Shown here: piece after piece, positions 6,831 to 16,296 of the stretch
Position numbering within the stretch: the first letter of the stretch is position 1
Layout of the letters: each line of letters starts with the position of its first letter
Position numbers and translations under genes: made by a program
The notes under the pieces: generated by a model
Database searches by the model: none
Told to the model about the DNA's origin: nothing
Seen by the model: only the letters and a program-made list of their open reading frames with translations
Assembly (NCBI GenBank): GCA_020636105.1
Contig: JACJYL010000002.1
Span: forward strand, 1,640,001-1,704,000
Reading direction: 5' to 3'
From: Lewinellaceae bacterium
Lineage (GTDB): Bacteria; Bacteroidota; Bacteroidia; Chitinophagales; Saprospiraceae
Length of the DNA stretch: 64,000 nt

Positions 6831-7844
6831 TTAATCTTCAATAATAGCGTCATCGATGATCTCATCGCCATCGCCGTCCAGATCATCAAACCCGGTAGCT
6901 TTTCCTTCTGCTTTTTTCGGCTTAAAATCCGGATTTTTTTCGATTTTCATATCACCCGTTTTTCCGCCTTCATTATGATAATCTCCTTTTGCAAAACGTT
7001 CGGCCTTTTCAAAAAAGCTGTCCTTTCCCTTGAGCAGGCTGTCTTTTACATCCGGTGCTTTTTTAACGGGATCAGCATCCTGAACCTTATCGGCAAGGTC
7101 GCTTTCCATTTTCTTCGCATCTTCAATGACATCATCCATGGATTCTTTTTTAGCTTCCTCCTGGGCTTTATTGACCAGGTCCTCTGCTTTGTCCATCATG
7201 GAACTACCGGCTTCTTTGGCTCGTTTCCATAGCTCACCTCCTTTTTCGAGTACCTTTTCTCCCACGTCTTCGGCCACATCCAAAACTTTACCTCCTACTT
7301 TTTCAGAAGCATCCAGGACTTTGCTGCCTACCTCGTCTGAAACTTCCATCACTTTTTCACGCACGCCGCTGGTTTTGTCCATAAACTTATCGCCCAGCTC
7401 TCCCGCTGCATCTTTTATCTTTTTGCCCGCTTCGATGGCTGAATCTTTGAAAGTACTCCCGGCCTTTTCAGGATCTCCTTCCATCGGAGCTTCAAAATTT
7501 AGTGGGCCGTCCTCTTTTGGCGGATCATTTTTAGCGGCGATCTTTTCCGTCACGTCTTCCACGAAACCTTTTGCCTTTTCGCTCATCCGAGAAGCTTCTT
7601 CATAAATTTTTTCGACCACATCCTCTGATTTGTCCATTGCTTTCTGGTAGATTTCGCCGGCTTTTTCCACTGCATCACCGGATACTTCCTCGGCTTTATC
7701 TTTTACTTTCTTAAAAGCTTCCCCGGTTTTTTCGACCAGTTCATCCCCGGTTTCTTTGGCCTTGTCTACAGCTTTATCAGCGGCTGATTTCGAAACGGAT
7801 TTGGCAGCAAAAAATAGTTTTTTGAATTCATCTAAAACTCCCAT
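6831..7844 (-). CDS. LEA-like/YtxH-like repetitive amphipathic helical protein
   Basis: 337 residues, almost entirely K/E/D/A-rich with an 11-residue-like periodicity (AEEVSGDAVEKAGE, VMEVSDEVGSKVLDASEKVG and similar). This is typical of group 3 LEA or apolipoprotein-like proteins that are disordered until dried or membrane-bound. There is no signal peptide and no cysteine. The C-terminus ends in an acidic tail (DDLDGDGDEIIDD) that looks like a calcium-binding loop but is probably just acidic. The likely role, inferred only from composition, is stress or desiccation protection. It is monocistronic. Confidence 0.6.
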   Translation of the reverse strand: MGVLDEFKKLFFAAKSVSKSAADKAVDKAKETGDELVEKTGEAFKKVKDKAEEVSGDAVEKAGEIYQKAMDKSEDVVEKIYEEASRMSEKAKGFVEDVTEKIAAKNDPPKEDGPLNFEAPMEGDPEKAGSTFKDSAIEAGKKIKDAAGELGDKFMDKTSGVREKVMEVSDEVGSKVLDASEKVGGKVLDVAEDVGEKVLEKGGELWKRAKEAGSSMMDKAEDLVNKAQEEAKKESMDDVIEDAKKMESDLADKVQDADPVKKAPDVKDSLLKGKDSFFEKAERFAKGDYHNEGGKTGDMKIEKNPDFKPKKAEGKATGFDDLDGDGDEIIDDAIIED

Positions 7845-8028
7845 GGTTTATTTTTTTTATTTACAATTACCGGCCCTGCCTTTCTCTGGAGAAGCGAGAC
7901 CAAAAAATATTTTTCAACACTTTGGATACAATCCAAAATAACTCAGACAAGTTAAGCATTTTTGCAGGCAGATGGCAATTTTTTCGATGAAATGCCCTAG
8001 AAAAACTATTTTTGAAAAAATAGGCTTT

Positions 8029-8733
8029 CTACAGCCATTCGCCTTCCATGGTTTTATCCTCGATATGGAGAAATTTTTCAATCTCCTGTTCGATGAATCG
8101 ACCTTGCTCCATGGTTTTCAACCCTCTCATTATTTTGATAGGTTTTTCCATTCCTTCCTGTTTTACCAACACGGCAAAAGCATAATCCGGCCGGCCATTG
8201 GTCTTACTGGCTTCATAGCGCTCCACATATACCTGTTCAATGGATTTGGATGGAATATCCTTCGTTTTATAAAAAGGCATAGGCAGGGGTTTATGCTCAA
8301 CGGTCAGTGACCATTGCGAAACTCCAATATAGGTTTTATTTAAAAGGACTGCAACAAGGTAGTAGATCAGTCCAACCCCGATCACGATATGGAACCCCAT
8401 AGGCAGTAAAAATCCATAACTCCCGGAAGCCAGGGCAACAACGAGAAATATCGAAATAAAGCCGTTCCAGAAAATCGTAAAAAACAGGAAGAATTTAAAA
8501 TTCGAAGAAGACTTCCTCCAACTGATCTCCAGGTCAAAACCGGAAATCATGTAAAAGGCTTCCATACTGTCCGGCAACTGGACTTTTTCTTTCGGATACC
8601 GGGCATTTACGTCTTTTTTCTCAAAATCGAATACCGTACCACAGTTTTGGCATTTCGCAATCGCTTTAAAGATATTGATGTCCTGATATGCTATGCCCTC
8701 ATTACATTCCGGGCAATTTAATCTGAGTTTCAT
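8029..8733 (-). CDS. Zinc-ribbon membrane protein, function unknown
   Basis: 234 residues. The N-terminus carries a zinc ribbon: CPEC at residues 8-11 and CQNC at 29-32. Two adjacent hydrophobic segments follow (about residues 82-105 and 108-130), then a soluble C-terminal half. The arrangement is that of a cytoplasmic zinc ribbon tied to a membrane hairpin. I do not recognise a named family. It diverges from the M1 peptidase gene with 39 nt between start codons, so the two may share a promoter region. Confidence 0.6.
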   Translation of the reverse strand: MKLRLNCPECNEGIAYQDINIFKAIAKCQNCGTVFDFEKKDVNARYPKEKVQLPDSMEAFYMISGFDLEISWRKSSSNFKFFLFFTIFWNGFISIFLVVALASGSYGFLLPMGFHIVIGVGLIYYLVAVLLNKTYIGVSQWSLTVEHKPLPMPFYKTKDIPSKSIEQVYVERYEASKTNGRPDYAFAVLVKQEGMEKPIKIMRGLKTMEQGRFIEQEIEKFLHIEDKTMEGEWL

Positions 8734-8772
8734 CTATTTTGCATAAATTCACCTCAAAATAATGAATAACGT

Positions 8773-11700
8773 ATGAAAACCATCCTTTTAACCCTCTTTT
8801 TTGCATTGATGTTTTTTAATATCCAAGCGCAAAAGTCTTATTTTCAACAAACGGTCGATTATACGATCAACGTGACCCTCGACGATCAAAATCACACCCT
8901 GAAAGGGACCATCGAAATGGTTTACACCAATAATTCCCCGGATGCCCTTGGTTTCCTGTACATGCACCTTTGGCCCAATGCCTTTAAAGACACCGAAACG
9001 GCATTTTCCCGCCAGCAGGTTCGCACGGGGAACACGCGTTTTTATTTTTCCGATGAAAAAGAAAGGGGCTTCATAACAGGCCTGGATTTCACCACAGACG
9101 AAGTCCCTGCCTCCTTTACCCTTGAGCCCTCCAACCCGGACATTGCCATTTTAACGCTTGGCCAACCCCTGGCCAGTGGCGCATCCGTACGCATAAAAAC
9201 CCCGTTTGAAGTAAAAATTCCGGCCTCTTTCTCCCGCCTCGGACACGTGGGCCAATCCTACCAGATGACCCAGTGGTTCCCCAAACCGGCCGTTTATGAC
9301 CGCAATGGCTGGCATCAGATGCCTTACCTCGACATGGGAGAGTTTTACTCGGAATTCGGCTCTTTTGATGTCACCATTACCTTACCCGAAAATTATGTGG
9401 TTGGCGCTACCGGCACCCTTGAAACCGCTTCAGAAAGGGCATTTCTGGAAGAGCAGGTTAAGTCAACCAATATGTATTTTGACACCCTTAAAAATCCGGT
9501 GCAGGGATTTGACCGGGAAGCGTTCCCTCCTTCCTCAGCCACCATGAAAACCATTCGTTATACCGCAGAAAATGTGCACGATTTTGCCTGGTTTGCCGAC
9601 AAAAGATTTAAAGTGCGCAAAAGCGAAGTCACCCTGGCTTCCGGAAAAAAGGTGGACACCTGGGTGATGTTCACCAAAACGAATGAAGCCTACTGGGAAA
9701 AAGCGGTGGATTATGTCAGCCGCTCTGTCCGCTTTTATTCCGACCAGGTGGGCGAATACCCTTACCCTCATGCCACAGCCATCCAGAGTGCCCTGAGTGC
9801 CGGCGGAGGCATGGAATACCCCATGATCACCGTCATCGGCCAAACGGGTAGTGCCGAAAGCCTGGACGAGGTGATCACCCATGAGGTGGGACACAACTGG
9901 TTTTACGGCATTCTCGGCTCCAATGAGCGCGACCATGCCTGGATGGACGAAGGGTTCAACAGTTTTTATGAACAACGTTACATGACTGAATATTACGGCC
10001 ATGCGGAGGATGCCAATTACATTCCAGCGTTCCTGATGAAAGATTCCGATATGGGTCTTTCTGAACTGGCCTACGACTTTTTCAAACGCAAAGGAAAAAG
10101 CCAGGCTTGCGACACGCCCAGTGATGATTTTTATGCTCCAAATTACCTGATCGGAGCGTATTTAAAACCACCCATGGTGCTAAAGTATCTTGAAAATTAT
10201 GTTGGGCTCGAGGCCTTTGACAAAGCCATGCAGTCCTATTTCACCCAATGGAAATTCAAACACCCGCAGCCCGAAGATTTTCAGGCCGTGATGGAATCCT
10301 CCCTGGGGCAATCGCTCGACTGGGTCGTCAAAGACCTGTTTCTTACAGATAAAACCCTTGATTATGCGCTGACCGGCATCCGGGAGGAAGGAGACCAATA
10401 CCAATTGACCGTAAAAAATAAAGGCGAAACCTCCGGACCGTTCAGCATTTCTGCTAAAAAAGACACTGGGCTGGTGACCACCCAATGGTATGAAGGTATT
10501 GAAAATAAAGCCACCGTAAATTTTCCCAAAGGAGATTACGACCTTCTTGTGCTGGATGAAACCCGGTCGATGCCCGATCTTTACCGCAATAACAATAACC
10601 TGAAAACATCCGGTATTTTCAAAAAGGCAGAACCGCTGCATCTCAAATTTTTAGGCGGAGTAGAAAACGATAAGCGATCGACTTTGTATTATTTGCCCCT
10701 TCCTGCCCGGAATGCTTATGACGGTTTCATGCTTGGGGTTGCCCTTTACAATACCGCCCTGCCCTCGAAAAAATTGGAATTCCGGGTACTTCCACTGTAC
10801 GGTTTCAAAAGCAAATCGCTGGCAGGAACAGGGGATATTCATTACAATTTCATGCCCGACAATGTTTTTCGCAACATACGCCTTGGACTCAATGTGCGTC
10901 GCTTCCATTTTTTTGACAATGAAACCGATGCCTATAACCTCGCTTATAACAGGTTTAAGCCCTATCTTGATTTTACGTTTAAAACAAAACTGGCCTTCCC
11001 GGTAACAAAAAAATTATCCTTGAGTGCCACGATTGTTGACAAGGAGGAGGCTATTTATGATTATGACGGAACTTTTTATGGCTTAAGCGATGGCAACACT
11101 GCCTACTACATCCGTTTGATATACGATTATCAAAACAAAAGGGTCGTCAATCCTAATAGTTTTCAAATAGGGATTGAAACCAATCAATTGGATTATTACG
11201 GCTGGGCTCTCTCGGGATTCACCAGTCATATCAAAGCATGGATAGAGCTCAACACTGCTTACACCTACGCATCAAAGAGGAATATCGACCTACGATTTTT
11301 TGCCGGCGGTTTTCTTAAAAACCCAGAATCTTCCGCATTCCCGGTTTTCCCAGATGCCTTCAATCTGTCGGCACAGGGATACAATGACTACCGGTTCGAT
11401 GATTTTTATTTCGGACGTAGTGAAAACAAAGGTTTAAGGGCCAACCAGATCGGTGGCGGCGAGGGCGGAATGAAGTTCCCTATTGGCAATGCATTTTCAC
11501 TCGGCAGGAGTGGCAGTTACATCGCAGCGTTGAATTTGCGGGCTGACTTGCCTAAAAAACTTACGGGAAAGATACCTTTAAAACCCTATTTTGATATCGG
11601 CTATTTCCATAGCGAAGTACCCTTTATTGACAAACATAATTTTTTATGGAGCGGCGGGTTGTTGCTGGAGATTCTTGGAGGAAGGGCAGAAATTTATTTC

Positions 11701-11832
11701 CCTGTGATCAGTTCAAAAGAGATCCAGGACCGGTTTAAGGAACGCGGGAATTATTTTCAACGAATCGGCTTTAAGATTGATTTAAATAATTTGAACCCGT
11801 GGGAACTATTGGAAGATATTCTGGTCCCTTAG
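8773..11832 (+). CDS. M1 family metallopeptidase with C-terminal beta-barrel-like domain
   Basis: 1019 residues with a signal peptide (cut near IQAQ, residue 20). The N-terminal half is an M1 aminopeptidase: the exopeptidase motif appears as GGGMEYP, and the zinc site is H370-E-V-G-H374 with E393 as third ligand. The last 400 residues have no peptidase features; they show alternating hydrophobic/aromatic strands and GxNxR-type turns, and read like an outer-membrane beta-barrel. If so, the enzyme would be anchored in the outer membrane and trim peptides there. M1 activity is well supported; the barrel is an inference from pattern. It is followed after 36 nt by a radical SAM gene. Confidence 0.85.
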   Translation: MKTILLTLFFALMFFNIQAQKSYFQQTVDYTINVTLDDQNHTLKGTIEMVYTNNSPDALGFLYMHLWPNAFKDTETAFSRQQVRTGNTRFYFSDEKERGFITGLDFTTDEVPASFTLEPSNPDIAILTLGQPLASGASVRIKTPFEVKIPASFSRLGHVGQSYQMTQWFPKPAVYDRNGWHQMPYLDMGEFYSEFGSFDVTITLPENYVVGATGTLETASERAFLEEQVKSTNMYFDTLKNPVQGFDREAFPPSSATMKTIRYTAENVHDFAWFADKRFKVRKSEVTLASGKKVDTWVMFTKTNEAYWEKAVDYVSRSVRFYSDQVGEYPYPHATAIQSALSAGGGMEYPMITVIGQTGSAESLDEVITHEVGHNWFYGILGSNERDHAWMDEGFNSFYEQRYMTEYYGHAEDANYIPAFLMKDSDMGLSELAYDFFKRKGKSQACDTPSDDFYAPNYLIGAYLKPPMVLKYLENYVGLEAFDKAMQSYFTQWKFKHPQPEDFQAVMESSLGQSLDWVVKDLFLTDKTLDYALTGIREEGDQYQLTVKNKGETSGPFSISAKKDTGLVTTQWYEGIENKATVNFPKGDYDLLVLDETRSMPDLYRNNNNLKTSGIFKKAEPLHLKFLGGVENDKRSTLYYLPLPARNAYDGFMLGVALYNTALPSKKLEFRVLPLYGFKSKSLAGTGDIHYNFMPDNVFRNIRLGLNVRRFHFFDNETDAYNLAYNRFKPYLDFTFKTKLAFPVTKKLSLSATIVDKEEAIYDYDGTFYGLSDGNTAYYIRLIYDYQNKRVVNPNSFQIGIETNQLDYYGWALSGFTSHIKAWIELNTAYTYASKRNIDLRFFAGGFLKNPESSAFPVFPDAFNLSAQGYNDYRFDDFYFGRSENKGLRANQIGGGEGGMKFPIGNAFSLGRSGSYIAALNLRADLPKKLTGKIPLKPYFDIGYFHSEVPFIDKHNFLWSGGLLLEILGGRAEIYFPVISSKEIQDRFKERGNYFQRIGFKIDLNNLNPWELLEDILVP

Positions 11833-11868
11833 AAATTTGTTTAAATTCATTCAAAACACTGAATCAAA

Positions 11869-14067
11869 TTGAGTCAAAAAATCTTACTCATCACGCCTCC
11901 CTTCACGCAGCTGAATACGCCCTACCCTGCTACGGCGTACCTGAAAGGCTTTTTGAATACTCAACACATTGAATCCTACCAGGCAGACCTCGGAATTGAA
12001 GTCATCCTGGACCTCTTTTCCAGCAAGGGGCTGGAGGAGCTTTTTGAAACCATCGACCTTCAAAAGGTCTCTCTCTCCGATAACGCCCGCCGCATCCTTC
12101 ACCTGAAAAAATACTACCTGCAGACCATCGACGAGGTCATTGCCTTTTTGCAGGACAAAAACCCGACGCTTGCTCATATCATTTGCGACGGCACCTATTT
12201 GCCCGAGGCTTTTCGCTTCCAACAGCTCGATGATATAGAATGGGCCTTTGGCACCATGGGCATCCGCGATAAAGCCCGGCACCTGGCCACCTTATACCTC
12301 GAAGATATTTCTGACCTGATCCGAGAGGTCGTCGACCCTCATTTTGGCTTTAGCCGATATGCGGAACAGCTGGGTCTGGCTATGGTTTCTTTTGACGACA
12401 TGCATACAGCCTTGCAGGAGCCGGACACGCAGGTCAGCCGGATTTTGGTCGAACGGCTTGAGGCAAAAATAACTCAATACCAGCCCGATGTCGTGTGTCT
12501 TTCCATTCCCTTTCCGGGAAATTTATTCGGCGGCCTGAAATGCGGCCAATACATCAAAGCCAATCACCCGCATATCAAGGTGGTGATGGGCGGCGGATTT
12601 GCCAACACTGAGCTAAGGTCTCTTGGGGAAGAACGGGTTTTTGAATATATCGATTTCATCTCCCTTGACGATGGTGAAGCCCCCCTGTTATGCTTATTGG
12701 AATACCTCGATGGAAAGCGGGACATCAGCCAGTTGAAAAGAATGTTTACGCTGACCAATGGTGTCGTTTGTTATTATAACGGTGCCCCGGAAAAAGACGT
12801 GGCCCAACGGGACGTCGGCACCCCCGATTATGCTGGTTTGCCTACCCGGTCCTACTTATCGGTTATTGAGGTGGCCAATCCCATGCACCGGTTGTGGAAC
12901 GATGGCCGATGGAACAAACTCACGCTGGCCCACGGCTGCTACTGGGGCAAATGCACCTTTTGTGACATCTCCCTCGACTACATCAAAAACTACGAACCTA
13001 TCACCGCTGAAATCCTCTGTGACAGGATTGAAGCCATCATAGAGCAAACAGGAGAAAACGGGTTTCATTTTGTCGATGAAGCTGCCCCCCCAAAACTATT
13101 GAGAGACCTGGCCATTGAATTGCTGCGCCGAGGCATTACGATCTCCTGGTGGACCAATATCAGGTTTGAGAAAAATTTTACCGCCGATCTTTGCCAGTTG
13201 CTCAAAGCTTCCGGGTGTATTGCCGTATCAGGAGGACTTGAAGTGGCTTCGGACCGTTTGCTCGAAATGATTCAGAAAGGCGTAACGGTAAGCCAGGTGG
13301 CCAAAGTGGCTGACAATTTCACCCAGGCAGGCATCATGGTGCATGCTTACCTCATGTATGGATTTCCGACCCAAACGGCTCAGGAAACCATTGACTCCCT
13401 GGAGATGGTTCGCCAGTTGTTCGAAATAGGCGCCATACAATCGGGGTTCTGGCACCGGTTTTGCATGACGGCCCATAGTCCTGTCGGGTTAAATCCCGAA
13501 GCTTTCGGCGTGCACAAAATTGACCCGGAAACAAAAAAATTCGCCAACAACGACCTGCGGCACGATGACCCTAAAGGCGGGGACCATGAGCTTTTCGGGG
13601 AAGGGTTGCGCAAGTCCCTGTTCAATTACATGCATGACGCAGGACTTGATTTTAACCTTCAGGAGTGGTTTGATTTCAAAATACCCCGTACAACGGTGTC
13701 TCCTCTTTTTATTGAATATGCCATCCTTTCTCAGGAAGAAAAAAAGGAAGCCCCAAGTGCAAAAGTGATTTGGCTGGGCAATGCTCCCGTCCTGAGTTTT
13801 TATGAAAAACAAAAAAAAGGGCAAAGTAAACCCATGGCACGATTGATATTTCACAACAAAAAAGAAGATCTCGAAATTCGATTGGAGGCAGCACCTGGTA
13901 AATGGCTGGCAATGATCCTGGAACGTCTGATCCCGGGAGCCGGCCCTGTATTAACATTGCAGGAAGTGAAATTGAGTTATGAGCAGGAAAAACCAGGAGC
14001 GTTCGAGGCCTTTACAAAAAGTAGTGCCTGGAGGCAACTCAGGAGCCGTGGCCTTATAAGTGTTTAA
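11869..14067 (+). CDS. B12-binding domain radical SAM protein
   Basis: 732 residues from a TTG start 36 nt after the peptidase gene. The N-terminal part resembles a cobalamin-binding (Rossmann-like) domain (QPDVVCLSIPFPGN, VVMGGGFANTE). The radical SAM core follows with C357, C362 and C365: spacing CX4CX2C instead of the usual CX3CX2C. Downstream segments GGLEVASDRLLEMIQKG and YLMYGFPTQTAQ match Elp3/MiaB-like radical SAM barrels. The reaction is unknown; relatives methylate or rearrange unactivated carbons. The C-terminal ~150 residues have no motif I know. Confidence 0.8.
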   Translation: MSQKILLITPPFTQLNTPYPATAYLKGFLNTQHIESYQADLGIEVILDLFSSKGLEELFETIDLQKVSLSDNARRILHLKKYYLQTIDEVIAFLQDKNPTLAHIICDGTYLPEAFRFQQLDDIEWAFGTMGIRDKARHLATLYLEDISDLIREVVDPHFGFSRYAEQLGLAMVSFDDMHTALQEPDTQVSRILVERLEAKITQYQPDVVCLSIPFPGNLFGGLKCGQYIKANHPHIKVVMGGGFANTELRSLGEERVFEYIDFISLDDGEAPLLCLLEYLDGKRDISQLKRMFTLTNGVVCYYNGAPEKDVAQRDVGTPDYAGLPTRSYLSVIEVANPMHRLWNDGRWNKLTLAHGCYWGKCTFCDISLDYIKNYEPITAEILCDRIEAIIEQTGENGFHFVDEAAPPKLLRDLAIELLRRGITISWWTNIRFEKNFTADLCQLLKASGCIAVSGGLEVASDRLLEMIQKGVTVSQVAKVADNFTQAGIMVHAYLMYGFPTQTAQETIDSLEMVRQLFEIGAIQSGFWHRFCMTAHSPVGLNPEAFGVHKIDPETKKFANNDLRHDDPKGGDHELFGEGLRKSLFNYMHDAGLDFNLQEWFDFKIPRTTVSPLFIEYAILSQEEKKEAPSAKVIWLGNAPVLSFYEKQKKGQSKPMARLIFHNKKEDLEIRLEAAPGKWLAMILERLIPGAGPVLTLQEVKLSYEQEKPGAFEAFTKSSAWRQLRSRGLISV

Positions 14068-14188
14068 AGGTAACACCCAAAATCATTTCTTTCAAAAGAA
14101 AAGGAAATTTCGTGAAAACAGAAGCCCGGATATAGGAATCTCCAGACTCCTGTGTTTCAACATTTTATTCGAAACTTTGGTACAATGG

Positions 14189-14587
14189 TCAGTGCCAGGC
14201 ACCAAGAATAGTCCCGATGATACCCATGAATATTACTTGATAACCTGTATCGATGAGCCACAATTTAAGGGACTTTTGTTGATACAGGTAATTTATGCCC
14301 ATAGAAGCAGCGGCAAAAAACACCCCCAAAAGCAGCCCGCTTTGTAAGCCGGACATCCAGTCTTTAAGATCGCCAAAAAGGGCAATTCCCAAAGCCATAA
14401 TAAAGGTAAGCACCAGCGTCATCCCTAAAATCCGGCCCATGTTCGCTCCTTTTATATCGTCCTCCTTTAGCCCTACTTCTTTCTGCCAGGTTTTTCCAAA
14501 AACGGGCCCATACCATACGGCACCCAGCCCATAACTCGCTACTGTAGCGACGATTACCGCCAAAAAATTTATCCCCGATAAATCCAT
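14189..14587 (-). CDS. DUF1761 family small membrane protein
   Basis: 132 residues with four hydrophobic segments: VIVATVASYGLGAVWYGPVFG near the start, LGMTLVLTFIMALGIALFG, LLLGVFFAAASMGINYLY, and VIFMGIIGTILGAW at the end. GxxWYGPxFGKxW is the hallmark of DUF1761. The function is unknown. The gene is convergent with the radical SAM gene (120 bp apart), apparently with no dedicated terminator between them. Confidence 0.75.
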   Translation of the reverse strand: MDLSGINFLAVIVATVASYGLGAVWYGPVFGKTWQKEVGLKEDDIKGANMGRILGMTLVLTFIMALGIALFGDLKDWMSGLQSGLLLGVFFAAASMGINYLYQQKSLKLWLIDTGYQVIFMGIIGTILGAWH

Positions 14588-14743
14588 TATTTTTTATGTT
14601 TTGTTCTGAAACTAGCATAAATAAACGATATATGTAACTGCAATATACGAATTTTACCATATTAAAACACGACAAACATTAAGAATTTCGAAATTTTATA
14701 GATTTTTCACGCCTCAGGGATCGAGGGAAATAAGCCTGGTCTA

Positions 14744-14783
14744 AATTTGAACAACTTTTGGCTCGCAACCAGGTGTTCAAATT
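14744..14783. promoter_or_regulatory. Perfect 10-bp inverted repeat between divergent genes
   Basis: AATTTGAACA (14744-14753) and TGTTCAAATT (14774-14783) are exact inverted copies with a 20-nt spacer. They lie between the divergent DUF1761 and glycerate kinase genes and could bind a dimeric regulator. The rest of 14588-15033 shows no supported gene; the open frame upstream of the kinase from 14758 has no family match. Confidence 0.35.
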
Positions 14784-15033
14784 GCGATTAAATATACCGC
14801 GTTTTTCAACAATAAAATTAAAAAAAGCGTCCCCTCACCTTATGAATAATCGCCTGATTATCATAGATCAGCTGGCTAAATTCCCGTTCCGTTTTGGAAA
14901 CTTCCATTTGTGGCCCTTATTACTTTTGACTTTTCCTAAATTTAACCTATTAGACACGGCTTATGGAAAAAAACTACAATATTTGTGTGAAAAATTTCCA
15001 GAAAACCAAACGGCATCAAGTAAAGAAAGACAA

Positions 15034-16200
15034 ATGGATCAAAAACCAATGGCAAACATCAGGATCATCATCGCATGTGATTCATTCAAAGACGGAGCTT
15101 CTTCCCTGGAAGTATGCACGGCCATCGCTTCTGGTGTTTCGCATGTCAGCCCCAATATCATAACCAAAATATTCCCAATGGCTGACGGAGGGGAAGGGAC
15201 TGCTTCCGTATTGACGTATTACACTTCGGGCACCATGGTTGCTGTCGAAACGGTAGATCCTTTGGAACGACACATTTGGGCAGAATACGGCCTTTCGGCA
15301 GATGGGCAAACCGCATTCATAGATATGGCCTCGGCTTCCGGCATTCAATTACTGGATCCAGAAGAAAGAAATCCGCTGAACACTTCAACCTATGGCACCG
15401 GTCTGATGATCAGGGATGCCATAAAGCGGAACGTAAAAAAGATAATACTGGGCATCGGCGGCAGTGCCACCAATGATGCCGGCGTCGGGATGGCCATGGC
15501 CCTTGGATATCGTTTTTATGACGAATCCGGTAATTCCGTAAAGGGTACAGGCAGTGAACTCAGTAAAATTACTTCCTACGACTGGGACCAAAAGCTGTTG
15601 GACAAAATACCTGAAGTGGAAGTCCTGGCGGATGTCAACAACCCATTGTATGGTCACTACGGAGCGGCTTTTGTTTACGGCAAACAAAAAGGAGCTACGG
15701 GTCGTTCCATCAAACTTTTGAATGAAGGATTACAGTCCATTGCCGGGGTCGTCTCCCGACAAACTGACCAGGCTTTTGACCAAATACCGGGGGCAGGAGC
15801 AGCCGGAGGAATGGGGTTTGGCGCAAAGGCTTTTCTGCAAGCAACACTTGTGCCGGGCACGGCCACCGTCATTCAGGCCAGTGGCCTTGAGAAAGCACTG
15901 CATGAGGCGGACTATGTCTTCACGGGAGAAGGCTCCATTGACGAGCAGACAAAAAATGGTAAATTGGTTTCTGGCATCTGTCAATTGGCGACCAGGTACA
16001 ACGTTCCTGTCATTGGCCTTTGCGGAAGCCTCAGGGCCTCTTCAGAAGATCTTAGGCAAATCGGATTACAGGCCGCCTTTTCCATTGTCAATGAACCTTT
16101 GGATTTACCAACGGCCCTCCTCAAAACAGAATTTCTGCTGAAAAAAATGTCCGAAAATGTAACGAGGCTGATTTATTCAGCACATAAAAGGCATTCCTGA
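15034..16200 (+). CDS. glxK: Glycerate kinase (GlxK/GarK family)
   Basis: 388 residues from ATG 15034 (an ATG at 15049 is equally possible). The frame is open further upstream but that part is not family-like. The family starts at IIIACDSFKDGASSLEVCTAI and continues with MADGGEGT, LGIGGSATNDAGVGMA, ADVNNPLYG, GAGAAGGMGFG and FTGEGSIDEQT, all typical of the two-domain glycerate kinase. It phosphorylates D-glycerate with ATP in the cytoplasm, feeding glyoxylate or glycerate into glycolysis. No other glycerate pathway gene is adjacent. Confidence 0.9.
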   Translation: MDQKPMANIRIIIACDSFKDGASSLEVCTAIASGVSHVSPNIITKIFPMADGGEGTASVLTYYTSGTMVAVETVDPLERHIWAEYGLSADGQTAFIDMASASGIQLLDPEERNPLNTSTYGTGLMIRDAIKRNVKKIILGIGGSATNDAGVGMAMALGYRFYDESGNSVKGTGSELSKITSYDWDQKLLDKIPEVEVLADVNNPLYGHYGAAFVYGKQKGATGRSIKLLNEGLQSIAGVVSRQTDQAFDQIPGAGAAGGMGFGAKAFLQATLVPGTATVIQASGLEKALHEADYVFTGEGSIDEQTKNGKLVSGICQLATRYNVPVIGLCGSLRASSEDLRQIGLQAAFSIVNEPLDLPTALLKTEFLLKKMSENVTRLIYSAHKRHS

Positions 16201-16296
16201 CGACAATAAAACACCTTATTCCTTAAATTAGCTGTTATAAAAAAGTGTTCCTGGCTTTCAGTTTAAATAAATAATCGTTTCACCTTAAGCAAAGAT

